A stretch of 64,000 nucleotides of DNA from Ignavibacteria bacterium (GCA_016178595.1 JACOSY010000013.1:1-64000), one strand, 5' to 3'; positions 52,688-61,858 are shown, counted from the first letter of the stretch. Program-made: numbers and translations. Notes: generated by a model from the sequence alone, not told the origin.

Positions 52688-54075
52688 TCTGCTCTGTTTC
52701 CTATTCGTTCTTGTAAGAATGTGACAACGTCTTCCATCGTCATACCCCGCGATCCTTTTATCAGGACGATATCGCCCGGCGCAACGAGCTCGGCAGCGTA
52801 TTCGGCCAGCGCATTTTTCTGGTCGTAATGGAGATTCAGTTCAATTCCTTTCGCAGCCGCGTTGATATGTTGCGCCATCGGGCCGTAGGTAAGAAGAGTG
52901 TTGAATCCCATCTCCTTAACGGCATAGCCGATGCGCTCATGTTCCGCTTGTGCGGCGTCACCCAACTCCAACATATCGGCAAGGATGACAATTTTTGAAC
53001 CCGGGCATTGCATATCGTGTAACGTCTCAAGCGCTGAGAGCGTGGAGTCCGAGTTCGCGTTGTAGGTATCATTCAATATCGTAATGCCGCCGAGCTTTAC
53101 TATTTCCATTCGCTTCCCGATCGGGCGAAATCTCTTCAGTGATTGTTGGATGCTCTTTGCGGGAACATCGAATGCAAGTCCAACAGCCACCGCCGCGAGT
53201 GCATTGCTCATCGCATATTTACCCGGCATGCGGAGCTGCACATCGAACGACTTCTTGTTCCGGGCTTTCACAGAGAACATTGCACAGCCGTCTGTGCCCG
53301 GCGTTTTCAGTATTCCCCGAACCTTCGCATTGCTGAAAAATCCATACGTCGCTTTCTTGCGGAGGCTTTTTGACTGGGGAGCGACCCGCGTGTCGTCCGC
53401 GTTCACAAATCCAATTCCCGTCTTCCCGAGTGCTTGGAATAATTCACCCTCCGCTTGAGCCACGCCTTCAAGATCGTTAAAAAATTCCAAATGTTCCCGT
53501 CCGATATTCGTGATCAGGCCGTGTGTCGGTTCAAGAATCTGGCAAAGGTTCATAATCTCGCCGAAGTGATTTGTCCCGACTTCGACAACCGCAATCTCGT
53601 GCCTCTTCGTCAATCGGAACAGTGTCATCGGCACGCCGATGTGATTGTTCAGGTTTCCCTGCGTACGCAATACGCTATACTTGGTACTCAATACTTCGGC
53701 AATCATTTCTTTCGTTGTCGTTTTCCCATTGCTGCCGGCGATTGCCACGATCGGGATTGAAAATTTCCTTCGATGCGCCCGTGCAAGTTGTCCAAGCGCT
53801 TTCGTGGTATCCCGTACAACGACGTGCGGCCGATCCTGATACGATGCACGATCGGCGCGTTCATCGACAACCGCACACGCTGCACCTGTTTCGAATGCCC
53901 GCTTCACAAACGCATGGCCATCCAGTTTTTCGCCGCGAATCGCAATGAAGAGATCGCCTGCGCCGATTGTCCGGGAATCAATTGACACGTCTCTAAAAGT
54001 TCGCGTGCGCACTGACGACACGTTCTGCACATCAAGATATTCCATACTCAGCACGTCTTTCACGGTAACACTCAT
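52684..54075 (-). CDS. murF: UDP-N-acetylmuramoyl-tripeptide-D-Ala-D-Ala ligase
   Basis: MurF adds the D-Ala-D-Ala dipeptide to complete the muramyl-pentapeptide. The 463-aa protein has VSIDSRTIGAGDLFIAIRG, the P-loop IVAIAGSNGKTTTKEMI near residue 110, LRTQGNLNNHIGVPMTL, EVGTNHFGEI and LNDTYNANSDS near 330. The DNA for LSTKYSVLRTQ resembles a simple repeat seen in the gap before pyrF. ATGA overlaps join it to murE and to the lipocalin-like gene. No ddl gene is in this cluster, so the dipeptide must come from elsewhere. Confidence 0.95.
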   Translation of the reverse strand: MSVTVKDVLSMEYLDVQNVSSVRTRTFRDVSIDSRTIGAGDLFIAIRGEKLDGHAFVKRAFETGAACAVVDERADRASYQDRPHVVVRDTTKALGQLARAHRRKFSIPIVAIAGSNGKTTTKEMIAEVLSTKYSVLRTQGNLNNHIGVPMTLFRLTKRHEIAVVEVGTNHFGEIMNLCQILEPTHGLITNIGREHLEFFNDLEGVAQAEGELFQALGKTGIGFVNADDTRVAPQSKSLRKKATYGFFSNAKVRGILKTPGTDGCAMFSVKARNKKSFDVQLRMPGKYAMSNALAAVAVGLAFDVPAKSIQQSLKRFRPIGKRMEIVKLGGITILNDTYNANSDSTLSALETLHDMQCPGSKIVILADMLELGDAAQAEHERIGYAVKEMGFNTLLTYGPMAQHINAAAKGIELNLHYDQKNALAEYAAELVAPGDIVLIKGSRGMTMEDVVTFLQERIGNRAE

Positions 54076-55586
54076 GCGCGCAAGCGGATGAATTCCTCGA
54101 CAACTTCCCGATCGCTAAAGTGAATTTTCTCGTCGCCGAAAATCTGATAATCCTCGTGTCCTTTACCGGCAATGAGGACGACGTCCCCGGGAACGGCGCG
54201 TGCGAGCGCTTTTGCGATTGCCTTCCGGCGATCGGTTTCAGTATAGACTTCTTTTCCAGGCACCACTCCGAACTTTGTTTCCTCGATGATGACATCGGGA
54301 TCTTCATGCCGCGGATTGTCGGACGTTATGAACGTAATATCGCTCAACGTGGTGGCGATGTGCGCCATCTTTGGTCGCTTCGTGCGATCACGATCTCCGC
54401 CACATCCAAATACGGTGATGGTGCGTCCGCGATTCGTCGCTGAACTGCGCATATCTTTGATCGCGCCGAGTGTTTTCTCAAGCGCATCCGGCGTGTGGGC
54501 ATAGTCGATAACAGCCGTCCACCCATTCGGTGAGACGACAGGCTCAAACCGGCCGCGCACGGATTTCATGGAATGAATGGCATTCCGTATCGTTGATTTT
54601 GGAATGCCGAGCGCTATCCCGGCACTGAAAGCCGCCAAAATATTGCTCACGTTAAACCCGCCGATGAGCGGGGACGTGATCGGCGTTTCTTCACGCCCAT
54701 GGACGATTGTCATTCCGGTGCCTTGCATCGACAGCGATACCTGCGTCGCCTTCACGTCTGCGGCGGCTACTTGAATGCCGTAGGAGATTGTTCGCGAACG
54801 CGTCGATTCGAGAAATCGTCTGCCGTATGGATCATCGAGATTTACAATCGCCCACGATTCCGGTGAAAGTTGCTCGAAGAGAATTTTCTTGGCGTTGAAA
54901 TACGCTTCCATCGAGCCGTGATAATCCATGTGGTCCTGCGTCAAATTCGTGAATACTGCTATGCGAAACGGCACGCCTTCGACGCGGTGCTGATGCAGGG
55001 CATGCGACGATACTTCCATCACCGCGGCAGTGCAATCGCGTTCCACCATCTGTGCAAGCAATTCGTTCAGCTCCAACGATTCCGGTGTCGTGTGTGTCGC
55101 AGGGAACGATTCACCGCCAATGACATATTCAATCGTACCTATGAGACCAGTCTTCATTCCCCCGGATTCCACTACCGATGTGATCAGATGTGTTGTCGTC
55201 GTCTTCCCATTGGTTCCCGTAACACCAATCATTGTCAGTCTGCTTGCCGGCTTGCCATAAAAATTCTTCGCGATCTGTGCCAGCGCGATGCGCGTGTTCG
55301 GCACGACGACTTTGGCAACGCCTGTGTGCATGAAGTAGGAATCTGATAGCGCTGCATCATCCTGGAGAACGACGACTTTAGCGCCCTTACTAATAGCGTC
55401 GGTGATATATGCGTGCCCATCCTGCCCGGTTCCCTTCATGGCAACGAATACATCGCCGTGCGTGATCTTGCGCGAATCGTATTGGATGCCATGCACCTCC
55501 ACATCGTGCGTGACGACCATCTGACCATACAGGGTCTGAAACATCTTCGTCACACGGACACCGTCAAGTACGCTCGAGAGATTCAT
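54072..55586 (-). CDS. murE: UDP-N-acetylmuramoyl-tripeptide synthetase
   Basis: MurE adds the third residue of the stem peptide. The 504-aa protein has YDSRKITHGDVFVAMKG, the P-loop VTGTNGKTTTTHLI near residue 107, the HTTPESLEL segment and the amino-acid motif TSDNPRHEDP. DNPR is the version found in enzymes that add meso-diaminopimelate, so DAP-type peptidoglycan is predicted. I chose ATG 55586 (MNLSSVLDG) for family length; in-frame ATGs at 55631 and 55649 would add 15 or 21 residues. None has a clear Shine-Dalgarno site. Confidence 0.93.
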   Translation of the reverse strand: MNLSSVLDGVRVTKMFQTLYGQMVVTHDVEVHGIQYDSRKITHGDVFVAMKGTGQDGHAYITDAISKGAKVVVLQDDAALSDSYFMHTGVAKVVVPNTRIALAQIAKNFYGKPASRLTMIGVTGTNGKTTTTHLITSVVESGGMKTGLIGTIEYVIGGESFPATHTTPESLELNELLAQMVERDCTAAVMEVSSHALHQHRVEGVPFRIAVFTNLTQDHMDYHGSMEAYFNAKKILFEQLSPESWAIVNLDDPYGRRFLESTRSRTISYGIQVAAADVKATQVSLSMQGTGMTIVHGREETPITSPLIGGFNVSNILAAFSAGIALGIPKSTIRNAIHSMKSVRGRFEPVVSPNGWTAVIDYAHTPDALEKTLGAIKDMRSSATNRGRTITVFGCGGDRDRTKRPKMAHIATTLSDITFITSDNPRHEDPDVIIEETKFGVVPGKEVYTETDRRKAIAKALARAVPGDVVLIAGKGHEDYQIFGDEKIHFSDREVVEEFIRLRA

Positions 55587-55670
55587 GCTTTCAACAGAGA
55601 CACCATTGTATTCGTCATGTACTGAATTCATTATCGCTCGGTCATTCACGCGGAGAAGTTCGTCGACGGC

Positions 55671-57719
55671 TCAGTTGGCGCTTAAACTTTTCGGCTGGCA
55701 TGTGAGGAACACTTTCGTGCCGGGTTTTGCAAACTGCCCGGCTTCTGGCGACTGCTGGATAACAATGCCGGAGCCGTTCACCACAGGCTCCAGCTTTCCC
55801 GTTGTCAGAACACCGACCGCGCGACGCAGACTGTATCCGCGGACATCGGGTACGATTCCACTCTTGAGCTTCGGTGTTGTTTGTTCCGCGACTGTATTAG
55901 CCAACGCTTCCTGTCCTTCTCCATCCTTCATATTGGATTGCGGCTCGTTCTTTGTGATAATTGTGCGTGCCTGCGCCATTGGTGCAAAAATATTTGAGAT
56001 ACTCATGGCACGCTCGACAATTGCGCGGAAAACCGGCGCACTCACCGTTCCGCCCGTGTAATTGCCGCCTCGCGGATTATCCAGCATCACCAAGCATACC
56101 AATTGAGGATCATCTGCCGGGACGTACCCAACAAACGATGCCGTGTAATTTCCTTGTTCGTAACGTCCCTCAATCAACTTACGAGATGTCCCCGTCTTAC
56201 CTGCGACTTTCATTCCCGGAAGCGCTGCCGGTTTGCCCGTGCCTCGCTCTACAACGCCTGTAAAAAAGTCGGTCAGTGTCTTTGCCGTTTGTTCAGAAAC
56301 GACGCGACGAATGACCTGGGGCTGCGATGTACGAACGATGAGTCCATTGTCATCGATCTCACGGGAGAAGAGATACGGCTTCATCAATATACCACCATTC
56401 GCAACTGCAGCGTAGGCGGCGGCGATCTGGAGCGGGGTTACACCCACTTCATAACCGAACGCAATAGTGTTGAGCGTAGTACCGGACCACTCCACCGGCT
56501 TTTTGAGAACACCTTTCACTTCACCGGGAAACTCGACATTGGTTGCGATACCGAAGCCGTAGTCGCGCGCCATCTTATAGAGCCGTTCGCTGCCGATAAT
56601 TTCGCTCGCCTTTGCCATGACAATGTTGCTTGAAACTTCTACCGCCTGCTGGAAGGTAATCCAGCCTTCCTTGTGCGTATCCGTAATCGTACGCGACTTT
56701 CCTGAAGCAGCATGGACGATGTACGTCCCGTTTTCAGCAAAGAACTTTCGGTCCGGCTGGACAAGATTGTACTCCAGCGCGGCTGACGCCGTGACGATCT
56801 TGAATACTGATCCGGGTTCGAAGATATCGGTTGCGGCCCGGAGCCGTTGATCGTCAGCTTCATATTTGCCGAAGTTATTCGGATCAATGCACGGGTATTG
56901 TGCAAGCGCAAGAATCTCGCCTGTCTTCGGTTGCAGCATGACGACGATGCCACGGTCTGCCTTGCTCTGTTCGACTCCACGCTTCACTTCCTTCTCGGCA
57001 ATCGCCTGCAATCCCATGTCAATCGTTAGAGCAATGCTATTTCCGTCGATCGGTTCAATACGTGGATAATCGACTGTGGGACGCGCGCGTCCAAGACCAT
57101 CGCGTTGGAAAATAACATATCCATCCGCCCCGCGGAGTTCTTGATTGAACTCAAGCTCTAACCCGGCGATGCCATTATTGTCGATGTCTGTACAACCGAT
57201 CAGTTGGCCGGCGACTTGATCGTGGTAGTAAAGACGTTTCGGCTCGTTTCGGGCAATGACCCCTCCGAGTTTCATCTCGGCAATTCTCTTCGCTGTATTG
57301 CCGTCAACTTGCCGCTCGAGCCAGACGAAACGTGAATCAGATCGAAGTTTCTCCAGGTAGTAGCTTTTCGGCTTTCCGAAGAGCTTTGCGAACGTTGTGG
57401 CTATAGCGCGAGCGTCCTCGACCGCAACTTTCGGATCAGCGGCGAAGGAGACGAAGACCGAGTTCGTCGCAATTGTGTTCTCATTCCTGTCAACGAATGC
57501 CCCTCGTGCCGCGGGAAGGATAACTTTTGATTGGTACTGCTTCTGGGCAATCTCACGAAACTTCGGACTCTCGACAACCTGGATTTGAATCAACCTCAGG
57601 CAAACGACGGCAAAGAACACGAGAATTCCGGACTGCAGCAAGCGTACCCGTATACGTGCGGAGCGTGCAGGATCGACAGGTTGATCTACGTGCAGTATGT
57701 CATGTTCAATTCCAGCCAT
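55671..57719 (-). CDS. ftsI: division transpeptidase PBP3/FtsI with PASTA domain
   Basis: FtsI cross-links septal peptidoglycan with FtsW. The 682-aa protein has one N-terminal helix (about residues 27-45), the dimerisation domain with RGAFVDRNENTIATN, and the transpeptidase domain with the active serine in EPGSVFK, SSN in EVSSNIVMAK and KTGTSRK near residue 515. The last 65 residues form one PASTA domain (VPDVRGYSLRRAV, then QSPEAGQFAKPGTKV), as in Bacteroidota and Gram-positive homologs, which may bind wall fragments. Four bp separate the ftsL stop from its ATG. Confidence 0.94.
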   Translation of the reverse strand: MAGIEHDILHVDQPVDPARSARIRVRLLQSGILVFFAVVCLRLIQIQVVESPKFREIAQKQYQSKVILPAARGAFVDRNENTIATNSVFVSFAADPKVAVEDARAIATTFAKLFGKPKSYYLEKLRSDSRFVWLERQVDGNTAKRIAEMKLGGVIARNEPKRLYYHDQVAGQLIGCTDIDNNGIAGLELEFNQELRGADGYVIFQRDGLGRARPTVDYPRIEPIDGNSIALTIDMGLQAIAEKEVKRGVEQSKADRGIVVMLQPKTGEILALAQYPCIDPNNFGKYEADDQRLRAATDIFEPGSVFKIVTASAALEYNLVQPDRKFFAENGTYIVHAASGKSRTITDTHKEGWITFQQAVEVSSNIVMAKASEIIGSERLYKMARDYGFGIATNVEFPGEVKGVLKKPVEWSGTTLNTIAFGYEVGVTPLQIAAAYAAVANGGILMKPYLFSREIDDNGLIVRTSQPQVIRRVVSEQTAKTLTDFFTGVVERGTGKPAALPGMKVAGKTGTSRKLIEGRYEQGNYTASFVGYVPADDPQLVCLVMLDNPRGGNYTGGTVSAPVFRAIVERAMSISNIFAPMAQARTIITKNEPQSNMKDGEGQEALANTVAEQTTPKLKSGIVPDVRGYSLRRAVGVLTTGKLEPVVNGSGIVIQQSPEAGQFAKPGTKVFLTCQPKSLSAN

Positions 57720-57723
57720 GGTG

Positions 57724-58176
57724 TCACTTCAGTTGGAGCCGATCGAGATCATTGTTGTTCACATCAAACCATACGGGCTGCTCTTTTGGGTTCGTGAGCC
57801 CGAGTTGCGTCGCAAGGTTGCCAATTCGCTCAAGGCTTGACTTTCGATTGATATCCGCCCGGAGGACGTCGTTTGTACTCAATATTTTTTGATACTGGTT
57901 CTGCAGGTCGTTGACCTCGATGAGGAGTTGATTGACCGTTATCTTGTTCCAAACATAAAAAACTATGAGCAACGATACTACAACCAGTGCTGTTATAATG
58001 TTGAAGGGCGAACGCTTCCGGCGCTTGACGGCTCTATTTCCACGCGGAGCAATATCGTGTGGCTCAGTTGGCGCTGTTGGAAGTTCACCGTTGTAGATGT
58101 ACCGCCGCTCAGTCAGTTCTGAACTTGGCACTGCTGCCCGCACATCCGATGCTGAAGGTACCTGTGGTCTCGCCAT
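57724..58176 (-). CDS. ftsL: FtsL-like cell division protein
   Basis: A 150-aa bitopic protein in the ftsL position between rsmH and ftsI. After a long Pro- and Arg-rich cytoplasmic tail of about 57 residues comes one transmembrane helix (PFNIITALVVVSLLIVFYVW) and a short periplasmic coiled coil (NQLLIEVNDLQNQYQKIL) with a final RIGNLATQLGLTNPKEQP segment, typical of FtsL. Sequence conservation of FtsL is low, so position carries much of the call. ATG 58176 is 4 bp past the rsmH stop; an earlier ATG at 58251 would overlap rsmH. Confidence 0.82.
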   Translation of the reverse strand: MARPQVPSASDVRAAVPSSELTERRYIYNGELPTAPTEPHDIAPRGNRAVKRRKRSPFNIITALVVVSLLIVFYVWNKITVNQLLIEVNDLQNQYQKILSTNDVLRADINRKSSLERIGNLATQLGLTNPKEQPVWFDVNNNDLDRLQLK

Positions 58177-58180
58177 ATAC

Positions 58181-59110
58181 TCAGATTCGCTCGGCTGCGC
58201 GCAGCTTTGCACTGCGCGCGCGTGTGTTTTGTACGGTTTCCTTCTCGCCAACCGTAATGGGTTTTTTCGTCAATATTCGCAATCGCGGCTCTGCAGGTTG
58301 ATCCGGCACATACTTTGAGCCCGACGGGAGAAACTTTCTTGATTCTTTCTTGAAAAAATCTTTTACGATCCGGTCTTCGAGTGAGTGATACGCGATAACA
58401 ACCAGCCGTCCACTCGGACGGAGGACATCGACGGCATCGCAAAGCGCAGATTCAAGACTCTCCAATTCGCGATTCACTTCAATCCGAATCGCCTGAAAAA
58501 TTCTCGCCAACGATTTCTGCAGAAATTCTCCGCCTACGACGCGCTCCACAATAGCATTCAGATCGTGCGTCGTATCAATCTGCTTCTGCTTTCGTTTTTC
58601 AACAATCACGCGGGCAATTCTTCGGGAGTTCAATTCTTCTCCATATTTCCAGAAGATATCTACAAGCTTGTCCTGATTGTAGCTGTTAATTACCGTCCAC
58701 GCATCGAGTGTTTGGCGTCGGTCCATGCGCATATCCAGGCGGCTGTTTCGCTGAAAGCTAAAACCGCGCGACGCTTGATCAATCTGAAACGACGAGACAC
58801 CCAGATCCAACACGATGCCATGGACCTCTTGAGTATCGAGGTCCGATAACCGCTTTTTTATATGTGAGAAATTGTCCTGCACGAAAACTATTTGCTCATG
58901 GAAATTTTCCAATCGCTGCTGTGCGAATCGGATTGCATCGGCATCCCGATCGAAGGCGATGAGTCGTCCGCGCACGGAGAGTTTTTTGATAATCGATTCG
59001 GCATGTCCGCCCCCGCCGAGTGTTCCATCCACATACGTGCCATCGGGAATAAGCTGAAGGTAGTGGAGAACTTCATCGCGGAGTACTGGAGTGTGATAGC
59101 CATCGGTCAT
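58181..59110 (-). CDS. rsmH: 16S rRNA (cytosine-1402-N4)-methyltransferase
   Basis: RsmH (MraW) methylates C1402 in the 16S rRNA decoding centre. The 309-aa protein starts with YHTPVLRDEVLHYL, has the SAM-binding DGTLGGGGHAESII near residue 28, GIVLDLGVSSFQID, the SRGFSFQRNSRLDMRM block and AYHSLEDRIVKDFF. It follows mraZ by 27 bp, the usual order. Confidence 0.96.
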   Translation of the reverse strand: MTDGYHTPVLRDEVLHYLQLIPDGTYVDGTLGGGGHAESIIKKLSVRGRLIAFDRDADAIRFAQQRLENFHEQIVFVQDNFSHIKKRLSDLDTQEVHGIVLDLGVSSFQIDQASRGFSFQRNSRLDMRMDRRQTLDAWTVINSYNQDKLVDIFWKYGEELNSRRIARVIVEKRKQKQIDTTHDLNAIVERVVGGEFLQKSLARIFQAIRIEVNRELESLESALCDAVDVLRPSGRLVVIAYHSLEDRIVKDFFKKESRKFLPSGSKYVPDQPAEPRLRILTKKPITVGEKETVQNTRARSAKLRAAERI

Positions 59111-59137
59111 TAGTCCATGGAATTCAAATGTCGACGA

Positions 59138-59578
59138 TTACTTCATCACACGAGCAGCAATACTTTCGTATGACTCGGGCTGACCGTTCTTATATTCATC
59201 GTAGATATTAGGATTCCACAATTCGATTTTGTCCAGCGTGCCGATGACGCGAACTTGATCTTGGATATTCGCATACTCTCGAAGCTCCTGTGGTATTGAA
59301 AGGCGCGCCTGTCCATCAAGTTGGCTTTCGGAAGCGAGTTCTAAAAGCGTGCGGATGAATCGTCGATGCTCTGGATCGTAACTCGAGAGGTTCCGTAGAT
59401 TTCCTTCGAGCTTGTTCCATTCATCAACCGGATAGATGAAGAGACACTTTTCGAACCCACGCGTAATCACGAACGTGTCGTTGGCTTCTGGTGAGACGTA
59501 CTTCCGCAACTTCGCAGGGAGATTAACGCGTCCCTTCTCGTCAACTGCGTACATATATGAACCTTTGAACGATGACAT
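59138..59578 (-). CDS. mraZ: transcriptional regulator MraZ
   Basis: MraZ is a ring-forming DNA-binding protein that represses the dcw operon in other bacteria by binding TGGGN repeats. The 146-aa protein has two AbrB-like half domains: YMYAVDEKGRVNLPAKLRKY at the N-terminus and SQLDGQARLSIPQELREYA near residue 85. It opens the cluster, and three matching repeats lie 53-77 bp upstream of its start, so self-control is likely. The ATG lacks a strong Shine-Dalgarno site. Confidence 0.95.
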   Translation of the reverse strand: MSSFKGSYMYAVDEKGRVNLPAKLRKYVSPEANDTFVITRGFEKCLFIYPVDEWNKLEGNLRNLSSYDPEHRRFIRTLLELASESQLDGQARLSIPQELREYANIQDQVRVIGTLDKIELWNPNIYDEYKNGQPESYESIAARVMK

Positions 59579-59630
59579 TATGGAATTATTATTGTCTTGC
59601 TAATAACGTGCTAAAACAAAATATTTTTTA

Positions 59631-59655
59631 CTCCAAAATTCCCCACTTTTCCCCA
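59631..59655 (-). promoter_or_regulatory. MraZ operator: three TGG repeats at 10-bp period
   Basis: On the minus strand TGGGG (59655-59651), TGGGG (59645-59641) and TGGAG (59635-59631) are spaced by exactly 5 nt, the arrangement of MraZ boxes (TGGGN direct repeats with 5-nt spacers). They lie just downstream of the promoter, where bound MraZ would block transcription. Confidence 0.75.
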
Positions 59656-59665
59656 CCGTGACTTT

Positions 59666-59695
59666 CCAATTTAGACTTTTTCGAGTGAAAGTCAA
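59666..59695 (-). promoter_or_regulatory. promoter of the dcw cluster
   Basis: On the minus strand TTG (59695-59693), 19 nt and TAAATTGG (59673-59666) match the Bacteroidota -33/-7 layout with one mismatch in the box. The same DNA can be read as a sigma-70-like TTGACT-16-TAAATT. The MraZ repeats start about 10 bp downstream. Confidence 0.5.
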
Positions 59696-59718
59696 GTTAA
59701 AATCCTAAGATTTCGACA

Positions 59719-59792
59719 GTTTTGGGCAGTTCTATAGCTCGTATGACTAAAATGAAGTCAAAAACATCTATTTATGCGGGTTTTGGGCAGTT
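59719..59792. repeat. two copies of GTTTTGGGCAGTT upstream of the dcw promoter
   Basis: Identical 13-mers at 59719-59731 and 59780-59792, 61 bp apart, lie in the 337-bp gap 59579-59915 between the phosphoesterase gene end and mraZ. The gap otherwise holds the MraZ boxes and promoter; no gene or terminator is clear. Confidence 0.55.
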
Positions 59793-59915
59793 TTGCCGGT
59801 GGAGAAGAAGGGGTGGAAAATCTGAAAAATTTGTCGTTATAGCAGTGTATCTGGCCATCAGGCATGTTTTCATCCGACAAGAATAGTTTGGCTTAACCTG
59901 TGTCAAGTCGTGGTA

Positions 59916-60596
59916 TCATAAAAATTTCTGGCGAGAGAAGAATCGCTGACGGTTTGCAATAGCGATCTTCTCTTCAATTTCAATAATGGCAAAATATCCG
60001 TTTGAGGCCGAACCACAATTTACAATGCGCGTCGTTCCGATCGAATCTTGACCGCGTGCTTCATGAATATGTCCGCAGATGACAATATCTGGTGTATGAT
60101 CTTCTATAAAATCACGTACTGCCGTGCTTCCGACATGAATGCCTGCACGGGTGATATCGAGCTTCGTACAGTACGGTGGGGCATGTGGGATAAAAACCTT
60201 TATGCGCGCTTGTTCCGCAGCACTCCATCCCGCGTGGATTCTCGCGGTGATTTCTTCTTCAGAGATTTCATACGGTGTGTGAAGTGCTGAATACGGGGCC
60301 GCTGAGACACCGAAGAAAGCAACATGGTCGACCTGCACTGCGCGACCGTTCAACGAAACGCCGAGTCTCACGAATAACTCATCGTGTTGAGGAAGATCCA
60401 TATTGCCTGCGATGGAATAGACGTGCCGACAGATTTCCTGGAATTTTTTAACGGCATCCTCAGCTTCCCTCACCGTCCCAATAGTCGTGAGGTCGCCACC
60501 GATGATGACGACATCCGGCAATTCATCGGCAATAATTTCTTTCGCTATTGTGTACGCTCCGTGGATGTCGGTAAGCCCGAGTACTTTCATAGTCAT
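59916..60596 (-). CDS. calcineurin-like metallophosphoesterase
   Basis: A 226-aa cytoplasmic metal-dependent phosphoesterase. The metal-binding motifs are in order: GLTDIHG at the N-terminus, IIGGDLT near residue 34, AGNMD near 63 (in place of GNHD), HAPPYCT near 136 and ICGHIHEARG near 171. The substrate cannot be told; relatives act on cyclic nucleotides or nucleotides. ATG 60596 (MTMKVLG) starts the domain, with GGAG about 12 nt before; the open frame continues upstream without support. Divergent from the YjbQ-family gene. Confidence 0.85.
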   Translation of the reverse strand: MTMKVLGLTDIHGAYTIAKEIIADELPDVVIIGGDLTTIGTVREAEDAVKKFQEICRHVYSIAGNMDLPQHDELFVRLGVSLNGRAVQVDHVAFFGVSAAPYSALHTPYEISEEEITARIHAGWSAAEQARIKVFIPHAPPYCTKLDITRAGIHVGSTAVRDFIEDHTPDIVICGHIHEARGQDSIGTTRIVNCGSASNGYFAIIEIEEKIAIANRQRFFSRQKFL

Positions 60597-60662
60597 GTTG
60601 TGTTTGTTCTCCAAATAATTTAACTTGTTTTTGAAATAAATCAAAGAGATTGAAACAACGCA

Positions 60663-61082
60663 ATGCCTGTTCACTCGTCGACGATTATTTGCTCCACAGA
60701 AGGTTTCATCGACGTTCATGATCTAACATCCGATGTTCGCAAGATAATTTCGGAATCGCATGTTGCCAATGGAACGGTCATAGTATTTGTACCGGGCTCC
60801 ACGGCTGGAATCACAACGATCGAGTTTGAGCGCGGCGCTATCGAAGATCTTAAGAAAGCCATTGAGCGCATCGCACCACAAGACATCCACTATGCTCATA
60901 ATGTGCATTGGAACGATGGAAACGGTTTTGCGCATGTTCGAGCAGCTCTCCTCGGTCCATCGCTTGCCATCCCTCTCAAAGATGGCAACCTGCGGCTTGG
61001 CACGTGGCAACAAATTGTACTTATAGATTTTGATAATAGGCCGCGGTCGAGAGAAATTCACGTACAAATCATCGGCGAATAG
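60663..61082 (+). CDS. YjbQ/UPF0047 family protein
   Basis: A 139-aa protein of the YjbQ (UPF0047) family, some of whose members show weak thiamine-phosphate synthase activity in vitro. Conserved parts: FIDVHDLTSDVRKII, the GTVIVFVPGSTAGITTIEFE block with the family PxxTAxI/T pattern, HNVHWNDGNGFAHVRAALLG with its His residues, and LRLGTWQQIVLIDFDNRPRSRE. Its natural role is not settled. It is divergent from the phosphoesterase and followed 20 bp later by a TauE-type transporter. Confidence 0.87.
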   Translation: MPVHSSTIICSTEGFIDVHDLTSDVRKIISESHVANGTVIVFVPGSTAGITTIEFERGAIEDLKKAIERIAPQDIHYAHNVHWNDGNGFAHVRAALLGPSLAIPLKDGNLRLGTWQQIVLIDFDNRPRSREIHVQIIGE

Positions 61083-61102
61083 CCTCGGCCACCGGACGCT
61101 CA

Positions 61103-61858
61103 ATGGAATTTCCCCTTATCTCTGTCCTTCTGATCTGTGGTTTATTTTTCCTTGTTGCATTGTTATATTCGTCAGTTGGCCATGGCGGTGCGTCAGGCTA
61201 TCTCGCTGTCATGTCCCTCTTTGCTATGACGCCAAAAGAAATGGCATCAACGGCGCTCATCCTCAACATCCTCGTGGCAGGAATCTCACTCATCGCCTAC
61301 ATCCGAGCTGGCCATTTCTCTTTCCGATTGTCGCTGCCGTTTCTCATCTTATCGATACCGCTTGCGTTCATCGGTGGGATGTCTCACGTGAGCACGACGA
61401 TATACGTCGTACTCTTGACGATTGCGCTCGTCGCTGCTGCCGTTCGACTCATCGTGCAGTTTGAACAACTGTCTGGTCTCAAGAATTACTCCGCACCGGC
61501 ACCGATTGCTGCGGTACCAGTGGGAGGGGCAATAGGATTTATCTCCGGAGTTGTTGGCGTTGGCGGCGGTATATTCCTCAGCCCTTTGATGCTCCTGCTA
61601 CGATGGGCAGATCCGAAGAAAACAGCCGCGACATCTGCATTCTTCATCGTCGCAAACTCATGCGCCGGGATTGCTGGTAGGATCTCACAAGGGAATTTTT
61701 CCGCCACGACATCTCTGCCATTCCTGATCGCTGCCGTTGTAGGTGGATTGCTCGGTGCTCGATGGGGAGCGACGAGATTTTCAAATCTTACATTGCGTCG
61801 TTTACTCGGCCTCGCGCTTATGATCGCTGCCGTGAAACTCCTTCTTTCGGTTTTTTAA
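61103..61858 (+). CDS. TauE/SafE-family membrane transporter
   Basis: A 251-aa full-length member of the TauE/SafE (sulfite exporter) family with seven or eight transmembrane helices in two repeats: SSVGHGGASGYLAVMSLF in the first half and the GAIGFISGVVGVGGGIFLSPLMLL repeat in the second. The family exports sulfite, sulfoacetate or related organic anions, but the substrate here is unknown. Compare the half-size member inside the dcw cluster at 46.5 kb. It follows the YjbQ-family gene by 20 bp and may share its transcript. Confidence 0.85.
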   Translation: MEFPLISVLLICGLFFLVALLYSSVGHGGASGYLAVMSLFAMTPKEMASTALILNILVAGISLIAYIRAGHFSFRLSLPFLILSIPLAFIGGMSHVSTTIYVVLLTIALVAAAVRLIVQFEQLSGLKNYSAPAPIAAVPVGGAIGFISGVVGVGGGIFLSPLMLLLRWADPKKTAATSAFFIVANSCAGIAGRISQGNFSATTSLPFLIAAVVGGLLGARWGATRFSNLTLRRLLGLALMIAAVKLLLSVF

